A DNA stretch of 64,000 bases, taken from NCBI RefSeq assembly GCF_000812665.2, contig NZ_CP014327.1, forward strand, positions 2,199,501 through 2,263,500. Direction: 5' to 3'. A program made the translations under genes and the position numbers. Shown one piece after another: positions 18,227-26,497 of this stretch (positions are counted from its first letter, which is position 1; every line of letters starts with the position of its first letter). A model generated the notes under the pieces. The model did not search any database. It was not told where the DNA came from and saw only the letters and a program-made list of their open reading frames with translations. Origin of the DNA: Falsihalocynthiibacter arcticus (GTDB lineage Bacteria > Pseudomonadota > Alphaproteobacteria > Rhodobacterales > Rhodobacteraceae).

Positions 18227-19015
18227 ATGGCGTTGAGTTATTGGAACCAGCAATTTCAGTTCAAACAAGTGCTTCCTGACTTTCAGGCATGCATAGACAG
18301 GATGCAGCGACGAAGTGGCGAAGTGTCCCTTTCGTTCGAGCGAATGGCCTATGGCAAAGGTCCCCGCCAGTTCGTCGAAATAAGCGGGCGGCCCAGCCGC
18401 GAGGAAATTTTACCTGTCTTTATTCACGGCGGTTACTGGCGCGCTTTGGAGGCGGAAAGCCACCGGTTTGTGCTGCCAGCCTTGCATGCGCGGACCGGGG
18501 CTGTTGCCAATCTTGAATACCGACTGCTTCCGCACGTTTCCCTGCCCGAAATTGTCGCGGATGTCGCGGCAGGGCTTCGGCTGATATCGAACCATTTCGG
18601 GTGTCGTGTTGCGGTGATCGGGCACTCCGCAGGTGGGCATTTGGCCGTGATGAGTGCGCGGCAATTGCCCGATACCGTCGTGGCAGCTGTTGCGATCAGC
18701 GGTTTTTTCGATCTGACGCCCTTGGCATGGTCGTTTCTGCGAGAGGAAGTCGGTTTGACGTCCGCCGATTTGAATGACCAAAGCCCGCAAGAGATTTGGG
18801 TGGGGCATACAGCACGCCAAGTTTTGCTTGCCGTAGGTCAAAACGAAACGCCGGAGTTCCACCGCCAAGCACAGATGTTTGCCAGTAGTCATGGTGCAAC
18901 GTTTGTCGAAATTCCGGCTACTCACCACATGACCGTTCTGGACGACCTCGCAAAAGAAAACGGCACTCTCATTCCAGAAATAAATGCGCTTATTGACAGC
19001 CTGAACCCAGAATAA
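18227..19015 (+). CDS. Alpha/beta hydrolase, kynurenine formamidase-like
   Basis: 262 residues. It has HGGYW (residues ~64-68), the oxyanion-hole motif of the kynurenine formamidase/esterase branch, and the nucleophile elbow GHSAGGH near residue 135. The acid is probably the Asp in the region after LAVGQNETPEF, and a late His lies in ATHHMTVLD. It would hydrolyse an ester, lactone or amide in the cytoplasm. No other tryptophan-degradation gene is nearby, so the substrate is more likely an intermediate of the operon's own pathway, for example a lactone made from an oxidised sugar. That link is inferred. Confidence 0.7.
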   Translation: MALSYWNQQFQFKQVLPDFQACIDRMQRRSGEVSLSFERMAYGKGPRQFVEISGRPSREEILPVFIHGGYWRALEAESHRFVLPALHARTGAVANLEYRLLPHVSLPEIVADVAAGLRLISNHFGCRVAVIGHSAGGHLAVMSARQLPDTVVAAVAISGFFDLTPLAWSFLREEVGLTSADLNDQSPQEIWVGHTARQVLLAVGQNETPEFHRQAQMFASSHGATFVEIPATHHMTVLDDLAKENGTLIPEINALIDSLNPE

Positions 19016-19061
19016 CGCCCCAAAAGGCGGAAACAAAAACAGTTAAAATCGGAGGAAACAC

Positions 19062-19631
19062 ATGACAGTTATAACAGAAAGCTTCCCATCTAAACCGGAT
19101 GGCATGATACCAAACAGCCGTTTTCCGCTTCTGGTGCATCGGGGGGCCGCACCCAAAGGCGACGCAACTACAATCAAGGAACAGTTCCGTGCGAACGGTT
19201 GGTCAAACAACTGGGACTACCCCGGCGTTTACGAATATGCGCATTTCCATTCAACGACCCATGAATGCCTTGGCTGCGTAATCGGCTGGATGGAATTCAA
19301 TATTTCGGTCGGTGAAGGTGGCTGGACAAAGGTGCGGATCGAAGCGGGCGACATCATTGTGATGCCTGCGGGCGTGAGCCATGAAATGATAGGCCAGTCT
19401 GACGATATTCACATGTGTGGCGGCTACCCTGATGGTCGTGACTGGGACGATATTCAGGAAAAGTTCCTGTCCGAAGAAGATTATAAAAGGGCGTGCAAAC
19501 GTATCATGATGCTACCGATCCCTGATAAGGATCCCGCAACGGGCAAAGCCATGTCTGAATGGCATGCGGCCCCGTCATCGGTGGATGGCGGATGGAACGA
19601 CTGGCGCCACGCACTGGACAAACGGGTTTGA
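19062..19631 (+). CDS. Cupin-domain protein, YjlB-like
   Basis: 189 residues, start preceded by CGGAGGAAAC. A single cupin barrel lies at about residues 45-125: HFHSTTHECLGCVIGWMEF carries the metal-binding His/Glu set, and AGDIIVMPAGVSHEM carries the second cupin motif with its His. The layout of short N-terminus, then NGW..NW followed by the HFHST motif is like the YjlB family of unknown function. Members often sit in sugar or lactone operons. A metal-dependent isomerase, hydrolase or sensor role is possible. It is the last gene of this operon. Confidence 0.65.
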   Translation: MTVITESFPSKPDGMIPNSRFPLLVHRGAAPKGDATTIKEQFRANGWSNNWDYPGVYEYAHFHSTTHECLGCVIGWMEFNISVGEGGWTKVRIEAGDIIVMPAGVSHEMIGQSDDIHMCGGYPDGRDWDDIQEKFLSEEDYKRACKRIMMLPIPDKDPATGKAMSEWHAAPSSVDGGWNDWRHALDKRV

Positions 19632-19646
19632 TAAGACCCTAGGGTA

Positions 19647-20115
19647 TTGCCAAGTTGTTGGCTGGGTTTGAAGCAACTATGTCAGCCTTACGAGCATTCC
19701 GACCCATATGCCGCGCTGGGAGTAATTGTCAGCCGAGAAACGATCCGACTGTGGGTCAATTGCTTTGGTCAACACTTTGCAGATTACATCTGCTGGGATC
19801 GTCCGCGACCGAACGACAAGTGGCACCATGACGAGGTCGTGATCACAATCCGTTGCAAGAAATGCTGGCTGTGGCGCGCGATCGACGCAAGGGGCGACGT
19901 GGTCGATATTGCTCGTGCAAACACGCCGAAATGCTAAGGCTGCAAATCGCTTTTTCAAAAGGCTGGTTATCAAGTTTGGCGTGCCTAGGGTCGTCATCGC
20001 CGACAAGTTTCGCAGCTATAGCAAGCTGATCAAATCACTGGCACCGGACGCTGATCATCGCGCCAACGAGTGTTTTGAACAAGCCATCGTGCCATCAACG
20101 AACGCCACGGAGTAA
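19647..20115 (+). pseudogene. Broken IS6-family transposase
   Basis: The frame from 19647 gives ALGVIVSRETIRLWVNCFGQ ... RPRPNDKWHHDEVVITI ... LWRAIDARGDVVDI, typical of the IS6/IS26 N-terminal domain and first catalytic Asp. At about 19910 the frame shifts by one, and the other frame continues LVQTRRNAKAANRFFKRL ... RVVIADKFRSYSKLIKSLAPDADH with the second Asp. The final catalytic Glu and C-terminus are missing. It has lost its N-terminus too and is dead. Confidence 0.85.
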
Positions 20116-20497
20116 TACCAAAGTATTCACACGTCTAGTGGCTGCCATTCTTGAGCTTTGAAATGACCCACTTTCAAAGCTGATAGCAAAGTAATCAATA
20201 AAAAAGATCCAGTTTCTGTCTGTGATACTTAGTAGAATTAGCGCCGGACGAATTTCTCTTGGCAACAAAAATGATGGATGCTGTCTGTGTCGCGAAAGTT
20301 TGGAAGGTCCGCTCTCCGCCCTAACTGATTATGTCCACAACCCTTCCTTATTGCCATAATCCATTTTTCGGCTAGTCGGTAAAAAGAATGGACTTTAGTA
20401 GGTTCAGGCTAGTCAGTGTGCGGAAACCTTATACAAAGGCAAGTATTTATCAAGTCGAGCTCCCGCAACCAAAATAATCGAATAAATATTGTGCATT
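20116..20497. other. Intergenic relic DNA, nothing recognised
   Basis: This is AT-rich sequence between the IS6 remnant and the YdeI-like fragment. No open frame of note, repeat or strong hairpin was seen. Confidence 0.35.
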
Positions 20498-20725
20498 TCA
20501 AGGCTGTTTTTTCAAGGCTGTTTTGCACCAAAGTAGGACATCGTCCCTAAGCACCGCTACAACGCAATCATCCCAGCTGACCGAAATGACGCCTGATTTC
20601 TTATTAAAGACCCGGACCCAAAGCTCGGTTTCAATGTTGTGATATTCGGCCAGCCAGTTTTCCAACAAGGCGATGTTGGCAAAATTTTTGCTCTTGCCGC
20701 CATCGCTAACAACATCATTCGTCAT
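20498..20725 (-). pseudogene. N-terminal fragment of a YdeI/OmpD-associated family protein
   Basis: From an ATG at 20725 the frame reads SKNFANIALLENWLAEYHN..TELWVRVFNKKSGVISVSWDDCVVAVL. This fits the N-terminal half of the YdeI/OmpD-associated family. The family then continues with a conserved GWIDG segment, which is missing; the sequence diverges and stops after ~76 codons. The gene is therefore cut or frameshifted near 20545. Confidence 0.6.
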
Positions 20726-20732
20726 AGGATAG

Positions 20733-20850
20733 CCCAATTTTGTGCGCCTGCTTCATGGCCCGCGAAGAGTGCGTTTTTGTGTTGTAGGGCGAAGGGTCGG
20801 ATTCTGCGTTCGACGGGATTGCTGTCCATCTATTCCCTACCATTCTTCAG
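20733..20850 (-). pseudogene. IS66-family transposase remnant
   Basis: Reading the minus strand gives LKNGRE, a stop, then MDSNPVERRIRPFALQHKNALFAGHEAG and AQNWAIL. This is the C-terminal signature of IS66 TnpC, where the family has DGR.E.DNN..E..IRP....KN.LFAGS..GA. It has an internal stop and is flanked by unrelated sequence, so it is only a scar. It was found by eye and is too short for a normal gene call. Confidence 0.75.
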
Positions 20851-20944
20851 CGAAGGCTGAGTTCCCGCCCTTTTTTACGTTCTATTTTTCCAACAGGTCG
20901 TTGACTGGTATTTGTAATTATTGCCAGGAAGCATTTGTTAATGT

Positions 20945-21163
20945 TTAATCGAGTTCGGTCCATGGCCAAGGCTTAACTTCGCTTGCTGCGGTTTGAAAAC
21001 GGGCGGCTTTCGCCATCCAAACCCCTAAATCGGTCCCAAATTCAGCCAGACGCTCATTCGGCTGTTTGTTGTTAATTAACATTATAACAAACTGCACGAC
21101 TGTCGCCGCGCCCAGAATTGTTTGCGCGATGCTCGTGTAAAACGCGGAGCAATAATGGGCCAC
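20945..21163 (-). pseudogene. DUF4389-like membrane protein, N-terminus lost
   Basis: 72 residues: TSIAQTILGAATVVQFVIMLIN then PNERLAEFGTDLGVWMAKAARFQTAASEVKPWPWTELD. The second helix and the C-terminal motif (FGTDLG.W...ARFQTA..E.KPWPW) are typical of DUF4389 proteins. The first residues before AQTILG look unrelated. The IS21 element begins directly upstream and probably removed the promoter and first helix. A short functional protein cannot be excluded. Confidence 0.55.
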
Positions 21164-21241
21164 AGAAGCGGCTGCGTATCGCAGTTGTAGCGGAGTAAAA
21201 ATCCGCCAGTTTGTGTCCTTCGTTTATTCGGAGGGCGGGAG

Positions 21242-22738
21242 ATGTATTCTGTGGATATTTATAATCGTGTGCGCCGTGCTTGTTTGAAGGACGGGATGTC
21301 TACTCGAGAAGCGGCGCGTTATTTCAACAAGGATCGCAAAACGATAGCCAAGATGTTGCGGCATGAGCTCCCTCCTGGTTATCGGCGTTCAGAAGCCCCG
21401 CGTCGCCCAACGCTTGATGATTATGTTGGTGTCATCGATAATATACTGCGTACAGATAAGGCCCTGATCAAAAAGCAGCGCCACACCGCCAAGCGTATTT
21501 TTGAGCGTTTGAGGGATGAACACGGGTACGCGGGAAGCTTGACGACAGTGACCTATTACGTTCGCGAACAAAAGCGACGCACTAAAGAGGTGTTTGTACC
21601 GTTGTCGCATCGGCCAGGCCACGCGCAGGTTGATTTTGGTGAGACACTTGGCGTGATTGGTGGCGTGGAATGCAAGATCCATTTTTTTGTAATGAGCTTA
21701 CCGCATTCTGATGCGGTGTTCGTTAAGGGATACCCTGCCGAGACGACGGAAGCATTCTGCGATGGCCATGTGTCCGCCTTTGCGTTCTTTGATGGTATTC
21801 CGCAGTCCATTCTCTACGACAACACCAAGATCGCCGTTGCGCGGATACTCGGGGACAGAACGCGTATTCGCACACGTCGGTTCACTGAGCTGCAATCCCA
21901 TTACCTGTTCGATGACAAGTTCGGGCGACCAGCGCGAGGAAACGATAAAGGCAACGTTGAGGGCATGGTTGGATATACGCGTCGCAACTTCATGGTCCCT
22001 GCGCCGCGTTGTGACAGCTTTGATGATTTGAACGCCCATCTGGAAGCGAAGTGTTTAGCACGTCAGGACGATACTTTGCGCGGCCACACCCAAACCATAG
22101 GTCAACGTTTGGTATCCGATTTTGATGCGCTGATGGGGTTGCCCGTGGCGGAATATGAAGCCTGCGACCATGTCAACACACGGGCCACTTCGATCTCGAT
22201 GGTGCGCTATCGCAGCAATGACTACTCGGTGCCGGTGGCTTATGCACACCACGATGTTCATGTGCGTGGGTTTGTACATGAGGTTATCATCGGCTGCGGT
22301 AACGAGATCGTTGCACGGCACAAACGATCCTACCTATCCGCGGATATGATCTTTGACCCGCTCCACTTCCTGCCCTTGATTGAGCAGAAGGTGGGGGCTT
22401 TGGATCAGGCAGCCCCTTTGCAGGGCTGGAATCTACCGGATGCCTTCGCCACCCTGCACCGACTGCTCGAAGCCAGAATGGGCAAACCGGGCAAGCGAGA
22501 ATACGTTCAAGTTCTGCGCCTTTTGGAAACATTCGAGATGGACGTTGTGCAAGGCGCAATCCAGCATGCCATTGATCTGGGCGCTATTGGCTATGATGCC
22601 GTAAAACACCTTGTGCTATGCCGTATTGAGAAGCGGCCACCGCGATTGGATTTGGACTTCTACCCGTATTTGCCTAAGGCCAATGTCGGCACGACACGCC
22701 CATCCAGTTACATGAGCCTGCTGGGAGCCACGGCATGA
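21242..22738 (+). CDS. istA: IS21-family transposase IstA
   Basis: 498 residues. An N-terminal helix-turn-helix (MSTREAARYFNKDRKTIAKML) binds the ends. The DDE core has Asp in AQVDFGE, Asp in ILYDNTKIAV and Glu in KGNVEGMVGYTRR. A C-terminal Mu-transposase-like region follows (YRSNDYSVPVAYAHHDVHVRGF). The start follows a GGAGGGCGGGAG sequence. It works with IstB and appears complete. Confidence 0.93.
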   Translation: MYSVDIYNRVRRACLKDGMSTREAARYFNKDRKTIAKMLRHELPPGYRRSEAPRRPTLDDYVGVIDNILRTDKALIKKQRHTAKRIFERLRDEHGYAGSLTTVTYYVREQKRRTKEVFVPLSHRPGHAQVDFGETLGVIGGVECKIHFFVMSLPHSDAVFVKGYPAETTEAFCDGHVSAFAFFDGIPQSILYDNTKIAVARILGDRTRIRTRRFTELQSHYLFDDKFGRPARGNDKGNVEGMVGYTRRNFMVPAPRCDSFDDLNAHLEAKCLARQDDTLRGHTQTIGQRLVSDFDALMGLPVAEYEACDHVNTRATSISMVRYRSNDYSVPVAYAHHDVHVRGFVHEVIIGCGNEIVARHKRSYLSADMIFDPLHFLPLIEQKVGALDQAAPLQGWNLPDAFATLHRLLEARMGKPGKREYVQVLRLLETFEMDVVQGAIQHAIDLGAIGYDAVKHLVLCRIEKRPPRLDLDFYPYLPKANVGTTRPSSYMSLLGATA

Positions 22739-23487
22739 CAGATGCTCCCCAAATCCTTCTGCACCACCACCTCAAGAAGTTGCGCTTGCCAACGTTCCAA
22801 GGAGAGTACGCAAAACAAGCCCAAATCTGTGCTGCTGAGAATAAGGACCACATCCAATATCTGGCGCGTCTGTGCGAGATGGAGTTAATTGACCGCGAAC
22901 GGCGGATGATCGAAAGGCGGATCAAAGCGGCGAAGTTCCCCAGCACCAAAAGCCTGGATAGTTTTGACTTCAAGATCATGCCCAGCTTGAACAAGCCACT
23001 GACGATGGACTTGGCTCGATGTGACTACGTGGATCGCAGAGAAAACATTATTGCCCTCGGCCCATCGGGAACGGGCAAGACCCACATAGCTTTAGGACTT
23101 GGATTAGCCGCGTGCCAAAGAGGGTTGAAAGTACGGTTCACGACGGCGGCAGCCTTGGTTCATGATCTGATAGAAGCCCAAGATGAGCTCCGATTGCAGC
23201 GCATGCAAAAGCAACTGACGAGCCAGAATCTGTTGATCATTGATGAATTAGGCTTCGTTCCTCTGAGTAAATCCGGCGCAGAATTGCTCTTTGAGGTGAT
23301 CTCGCAGTGCTACGAACGTGGTTCCATCATCATAACCTCAAACCTGCCCTTTGATGAATGGACCGAAGTCTTTGGCTCAGAGCGGCTCACGGGAGCCTTG
23401 CTGGATCGTTTGACACATCACGTCCACATCCTTGAGATGAACGGCGAAAGCTATAGGCTCAAACACAGTCGTAAGAACCGCCAGTAG
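22735..23487 (+). CDS. istB: IS21-family helper ATPase IstB
   Basis: 250 residues, DnaC-like AAA+ ATPase. Walker A is LGPSGTGKTHIA, Walker B is LLIIDELGF and sensor-type SNLPF follows. The N-terminal helical part (LKKLRLPTFQGEYAKQA) is typical. It activates IstA and selects target DNA. Its ATG overlaps the istA stop (ATGA). Confidence 0.93.
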   Translation: MTDAPQILLHHHLKKLRLPTFQGEYAKQAQICAAENKDHIQYLARLCEMELIDRERRMIERRIKAAKFPSTKSLDSFDFKIMPSLNKPLTMDLARCDYVDRRENIIALGPSGTGKTHIALGLGLAACQRGLKVRFTTAAALVHDLIEAQDELRLQRMQKQLTSQNLLIIDELGFVPLSKSGAELLFEVISQCYERGSIIITSNLPFDEWTEVFGSERLTGALLDRLTHHVHILEMNGESYRLKHSRKNRQ

Positions 23488-23511
23488 TCAAAACACATCA
23501 AGATCAGAACA

Positions 23512-23580
23512 ATGTTGGCCCATGGGCCAACATGCGCTTTGGCACGCGTTAGCTATTTGGGGGCACGCGCACCAAAGCGC
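23512..23580. repeat. Two adjacent hairpins in the IS21 3' end
   Basis: 23512-23533 is a perfect 22-base palindrome (arms ATGTTGGCCCA and TGGGCCAACAT). Directly after it, GCGCTTTGG (23534-23542) pairs with CCAAAGCGC (23572-23580) over a 29-base loop. Both lie between the istB stop and the right end. They could block transcription leaving or entering the element. Confidence 0.6.
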
Positions 23581-23663
23581 AGAACATCCGAGAACTCAGT
23601 GGACCAATTTTACGCCGCGATCTGGTCCCTTTTTACTCTGCGATTGACATTACTGCGATGTCA

Positions 23664-23996
23664 TTATACAGCGTTGGCAGAATTTTACACATGAGGAAGC
23701 CATTTTACATAATGATGGCCGCAGCTTCGAAGAAATAGTCAGTGACAGGACACGTGAGTGAATGCACCCCCCCGGGGGGTAAATCTTTGGAAATCGTCAA
23801 ATACATGACCGGCGGGGAATAAAACTTTTGTGTACCGCGAAATTGGATAGGGGGTATCCTCTGCTGCTTGAATGAGGAGGCGTTTGAATTCAGCAAGTTA
23901 CGATACAGTTTCTGACTTCGGCACCGGCAAAACGGTCGACCGACTGTATCCAGCTTATCGCACCATTAATTTTAGTCATGAAGGAAGCCCGTCGCA
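23664..23996. other. Leader region before the terminase gene, nothing recognised
   Basis: This 333-base stretch lies between the IS21 right end and the terS start. A small open frame on the minus strand (23705-23896) looks accidental. No integrase attachment site or promoter could be firmly assigned. Confidence 0.35.
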
Positions 23997-24464
23997 ATGA
24001 GAGGACGCAAACCCAAGCCCACTGCACTTAAGCTCATACAAGGTAACCCAGGAAAGAGGTCGATCAACAAAAGTGAGCCTAAGCCACCTGCAACAATGCC
24101 GACATGCCCTTCCCATCTTTCTCCAACAGCTAAAGCAGAATGGAAGCGTCTCGCTCGTGTTCTTAATGATATTGGATTGCTAACAATTGCGGATCGCACA
24201 GTCTTTGCAGCGTATTGTCAGTCATATGGACGTTGGGTGGAAGCAGAACGAAAACTGCAGGATTCTCCAACCCTTTTGAAAATGCCTTCTGGCTATATTC
24301 AAACATCCCCCTGGCTAACAATTTCCAACAAACAATCCGAACTGATGCTTAAATATATGGCCGAACTTGGGCTGACGCCGTCTTCAAGGACGCGACTATC
24401 AACCGGAACGCCAAATGAGGAAATGCTCAAAATTGCTGCTATTGAGGAAAGATTTTTCCAATAA
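23997..24464 (+). CDS. Phage terminase small subunit, P27 family
   Basis: 155 residues. The N-terminus MRGRKPKPTALKLIQGNPGKR with following NKSEPKPP is the hallmark of the P27 (TIGR01558-type) small terminase. It is followed by CPSHLSPTAKAEWKRLARVLNDIGLLTIAD and an all-helical body. Small terminases recognise phage DNA and feed it to the large subunit for packaging. No large subunit, portal or capsid gene follows; the next gene is on the opposite strand. It is an orphan from a prophage or phage satellite. It looks full length. Confidence 0.85.
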   Translation: MRGRKPKPTALKLIQGNPGKRSINKSEPKPPATMPTCPSHLSPTAKAEWKRLARVLNDIGLLTIADRTVFAAYCQSYGRWVEAERKLQDSPTLLKMPSGYIQTSPWLTISNKQSELMLKYMAELGLTPSSRTRLSTGTPNEEMLKIAAIEERFFQ

Positions 24465-24525
24465 GTGCTATGTCATGCAATCCATTTAACTTGACTCGTT
24501 TTGCGGCGGCTGGAATTTTCCGCCT

Positions 24526-25191
24526 TCAAGTGACAACGGGGTAAAAGGGTTGCCCCCAATCTTCGTTCGGATGGTCCATCATGATCTCCACAAACACCGG
24601 CATTAGAAAAGCTAGGATCGCTGCGCCGTCGCGCACCTGATCTCGGTTGACGCTACTGTTCCAGGTGGCGCCTCCATGTACCAATTGATTGCGCAGTACA
24701 TATAACCGATCAAATACGAAACTCAGAGTTCGAACCGTATCCTGTGCCTGAAGTGCTTGGGCAAAATTCTTGGCCGAGGTGGTAAAACGGTGCTCCCAAT
24801 CATCAAATCCGTCGATGCCATTATGGTGTTGCCAGAACGGGCTGAAAACATAACGGTTTTGCATAAGCAATCGGATCGGACCAGAGAAGCTTTGCCAAAT
24901 AGCTTTATCGATCCGTTGCTCCGTGTCCAAAGACACAATCTTTCCAAAGAAATCCGTGAAGGACGCACGCTCCCCTATGTTAATGCTCTGAAATTCGCTC
25001 TCGCCCGCATATGCGGCATTAAATGAAATCCAGAGAAAAATAAAACGAGAGTCGTGGTCAACGGTGGCGATTTCTGATCGCCCAATCCAGCTAATTGCAC
25101 GATGCACGCGTAAGCCCATTGTCTCGGGAAAACAGTCCCTAATTTTCCGCTGTTTCTCTTTTAATTCGGCGTGGGTTATTGTTTCAGACAT
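24526..25191 (-). CDS. HEPN-domain protein, putative RNase
   Basis: 221 residues, mostly helical. Near residue 165 it reads RLYVLRNQLVHGGATW. The RNQLVH part is the Rx4-6H motif of HEPN RNases, here R-N-x3-H, and the following GG is usual in the Apea-like HEPN group. HEPN proteins cut RNA in abortive-infection, toxin-antitoxin and CRISPR-linked systems. Earlier parts (FIFLWISFNAAYAGES) match the typical first helix of this group. It lies between the orphan terS and the large defence-like operon and is transcribed away from the latter. The gene's partner is not obvious. Confidence 0.7.
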   Translation of the reverse strand: MSETITHAELKEKQRKIRDCFPETMGLRVHRAISWIGRSEIATVDHDSRFIFLWISFNAAYAGESEFQSINIGERASFTDFFGKIVSLDTEQRIDKAIWQSFSGPIRLLMQNRYVFSPFWQHHNGIDGFDDWEHRFTTSAKNFAQALQAQDTVRTLSFVFDRLYVLRNQLVHGGATWNSSVNRDQVRDGAAILAFLMPVFVEIMMDHPNEDWGQPFYPVVT

Positions 25192-25432
25192 AATTTCCTC
25201 ACTAGTTACTTGGAAGGGATACTACTCGTAAATCTGGACGAATTATGGCGACACTGGGATAATTGTATTTCTGAAAAAAGCTAGCGTGCTGGCGACTTAA
25301 ATTCTCGGCGCTTGATTTAGTGGTGAATTCTTAGTTCTTGCACAAAATCGCCTCTTTTTGCGGGTTGTATATTTTCTGTTAGCCGTTGAATTTATTTGTA
25401 CAAAAACGTTCGCATTCAGAGCAGGATTAGCA

Positions 25433-26497
25433 ATGAGAAAATTAGAAGGACAGATTTTACTTTCCGCCTCTGATCTCATGCGTTTCATGGGATGTGCCCA
25501 TGCAACCACACTTGATATTGAAAGAATGAACGGCAGGGGTCCGTCGCCCCGAGCCGACAGCGAAGACGCCGCGTTGCTGCAAAAACAGGGGAACGCTCAT
25601 GAAGAGGGCTATCTTAAAAAGCTTAAATCATCTGGTGCCAACGTCGTTGAGATCGCTAGCGGCAATCTTACTGCTAACGCGTTAGAAACTCGTCATATCT
25701 TGAGCACGGGACCCGACGTTGTCTTTCAGGGTGCTTTTTATTCTGGGAATTGGGGCGGTTGGTCGGATTTCCTAGAACGAGTAGATCGACCGTCGTCACT
25801 TGGTGATTTTAGCTTTGAAGTAACCGACACTAAACTTAAACGCACACCGCACCCAAAACATTTGCTCCAACTTAGTCTCTATTCCGATCTTTTGTCAGAA
25901 ATTCAAGGTGTTGAACCTGAGTTTGCTTCCGTGGAACTGGGCACAGGGGATCGGGCGACCTTTCGTATGAAAGATTTTTCAGCTTATGCACGAGCTGCGC
26001 GTCATAGGCTTGAAGAGTTTGTGGCCACTCAAACGCCAACGCGCCCTATGCCGTGTAGTGATTGTGGATTGTGCCGATGGGAGGATCACTGCAAGTCTGT
26101 TTGGATCAAAGAAGACAGCTTATTTAATGTCGCGAACGTCAGTCGAGCTCAAGTTAAGAAACTGGAAGCTGCGGATGTGAATACTTTACAAGAGTTATCA
26201 GAACTTGATCATCCAGTACGCGGTATTCGCGTTGGGACAGTGGATAAATTTCAGGGACAGGAAGCGCCCGTTTGTCTTGTATCAATGACCGCTTCTTCCG
26301 CTGATGAAACACCTCGCGGTATGGAGTTTCTGTTTTCACTCAATCGAATAAATGTTGCGGTTTCCCGAGCAAAGGGTCTTTCGCTTGTATTCGGCGCACC
26401 ACAGCTGCGAGAAGCTAAATGCAATACGGTTGAACAAATGATGTTGGTCGACACTCTGTGTGCGCTTCCAGATTTTAATAATTTGAGTAAACTATGA
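25433..26497 (+). CDS. RecB-like nuclease (TM0106 type) joined to a helicase C-terminal tail
   Basis: 354 residues from the ATG at 25433, where homology begins. Residues ~1-250 look like the TM0106-type RecB nuclease: LSASDLMRFMGCAHAT, a PD-(D/E)xK-like core (FEVTDTKL....HLLQLSLYSDLL) and a cysteine cluster PCSDCGLCRWEDHC. Then comes SRAQVKKLEAADVNTLQELSEL. After about residue 265 it jumps to VGTVDKFQGQEAPVCLVSM and RINVAVSRAKGLSLVFG, the last motifs of a superfamily 1 (UvrD/Dna2-like) helicase. Full-length relatives are ~1100 residues with a helicase between these parts, so ~700 residues seem removed in frame. The nuclease may still act. Its stop overlaps the next start (ATGA). Confidence 0.7.
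   Translation: MRKLEGQILLSASDLMRFMGCAHATTLDIERMNGRGPSPRADSEDAALLQKQGNAHEEGYLKKLKSSGANVVEIASGNLTANALETRHILSTGPDVVFQGAFYSGNWGGWSDFLERVDRPSSLGDFSFEVTDTKLKRTPHPKHLLQLSLYSDLLSEIQGVEPEFASVELGTGDRATFRMKDFSAYARAARHRLEEFVATQTPTRPMPCSDCGLCRWEDHCKSVWIKEDSLFNVANVSRAQVKKLEAADVNTLQELSELDHPVRGIRVGTVDKFQGQEAPVCLVSMTASSADETPRGMEFLFSLNRINVAVSRAKGLSLVFGAPQLREAKCNTVEQMMLVDTLCALPDFNNLSKL

Larger units (their letters stand above)
21173..23663 (+). mobile_element. IS21-family element, apparently intact
   Basis: It carries istA and istB overlapping by 4 bases, the normal IS21 layout. The left end has ATCGCAGT and then GCGGAGTAAAAA. The right end read inward has ATCGCAGT, TGTCAATCGC and AGAGTAAAAA, which are multiple terminal repeats as in this family. 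Exact borders are uncertain by ~15 bases because no clear target duplication was found. Length of about 2.5 kb is as expected. Confidence 0.8.

Noticed and set aside
23705-23896. Small minus-strand frame upstream of terS
   Set aside because: It has no recognisable domain and lies in an intergenic leader with an odd C-rich run.
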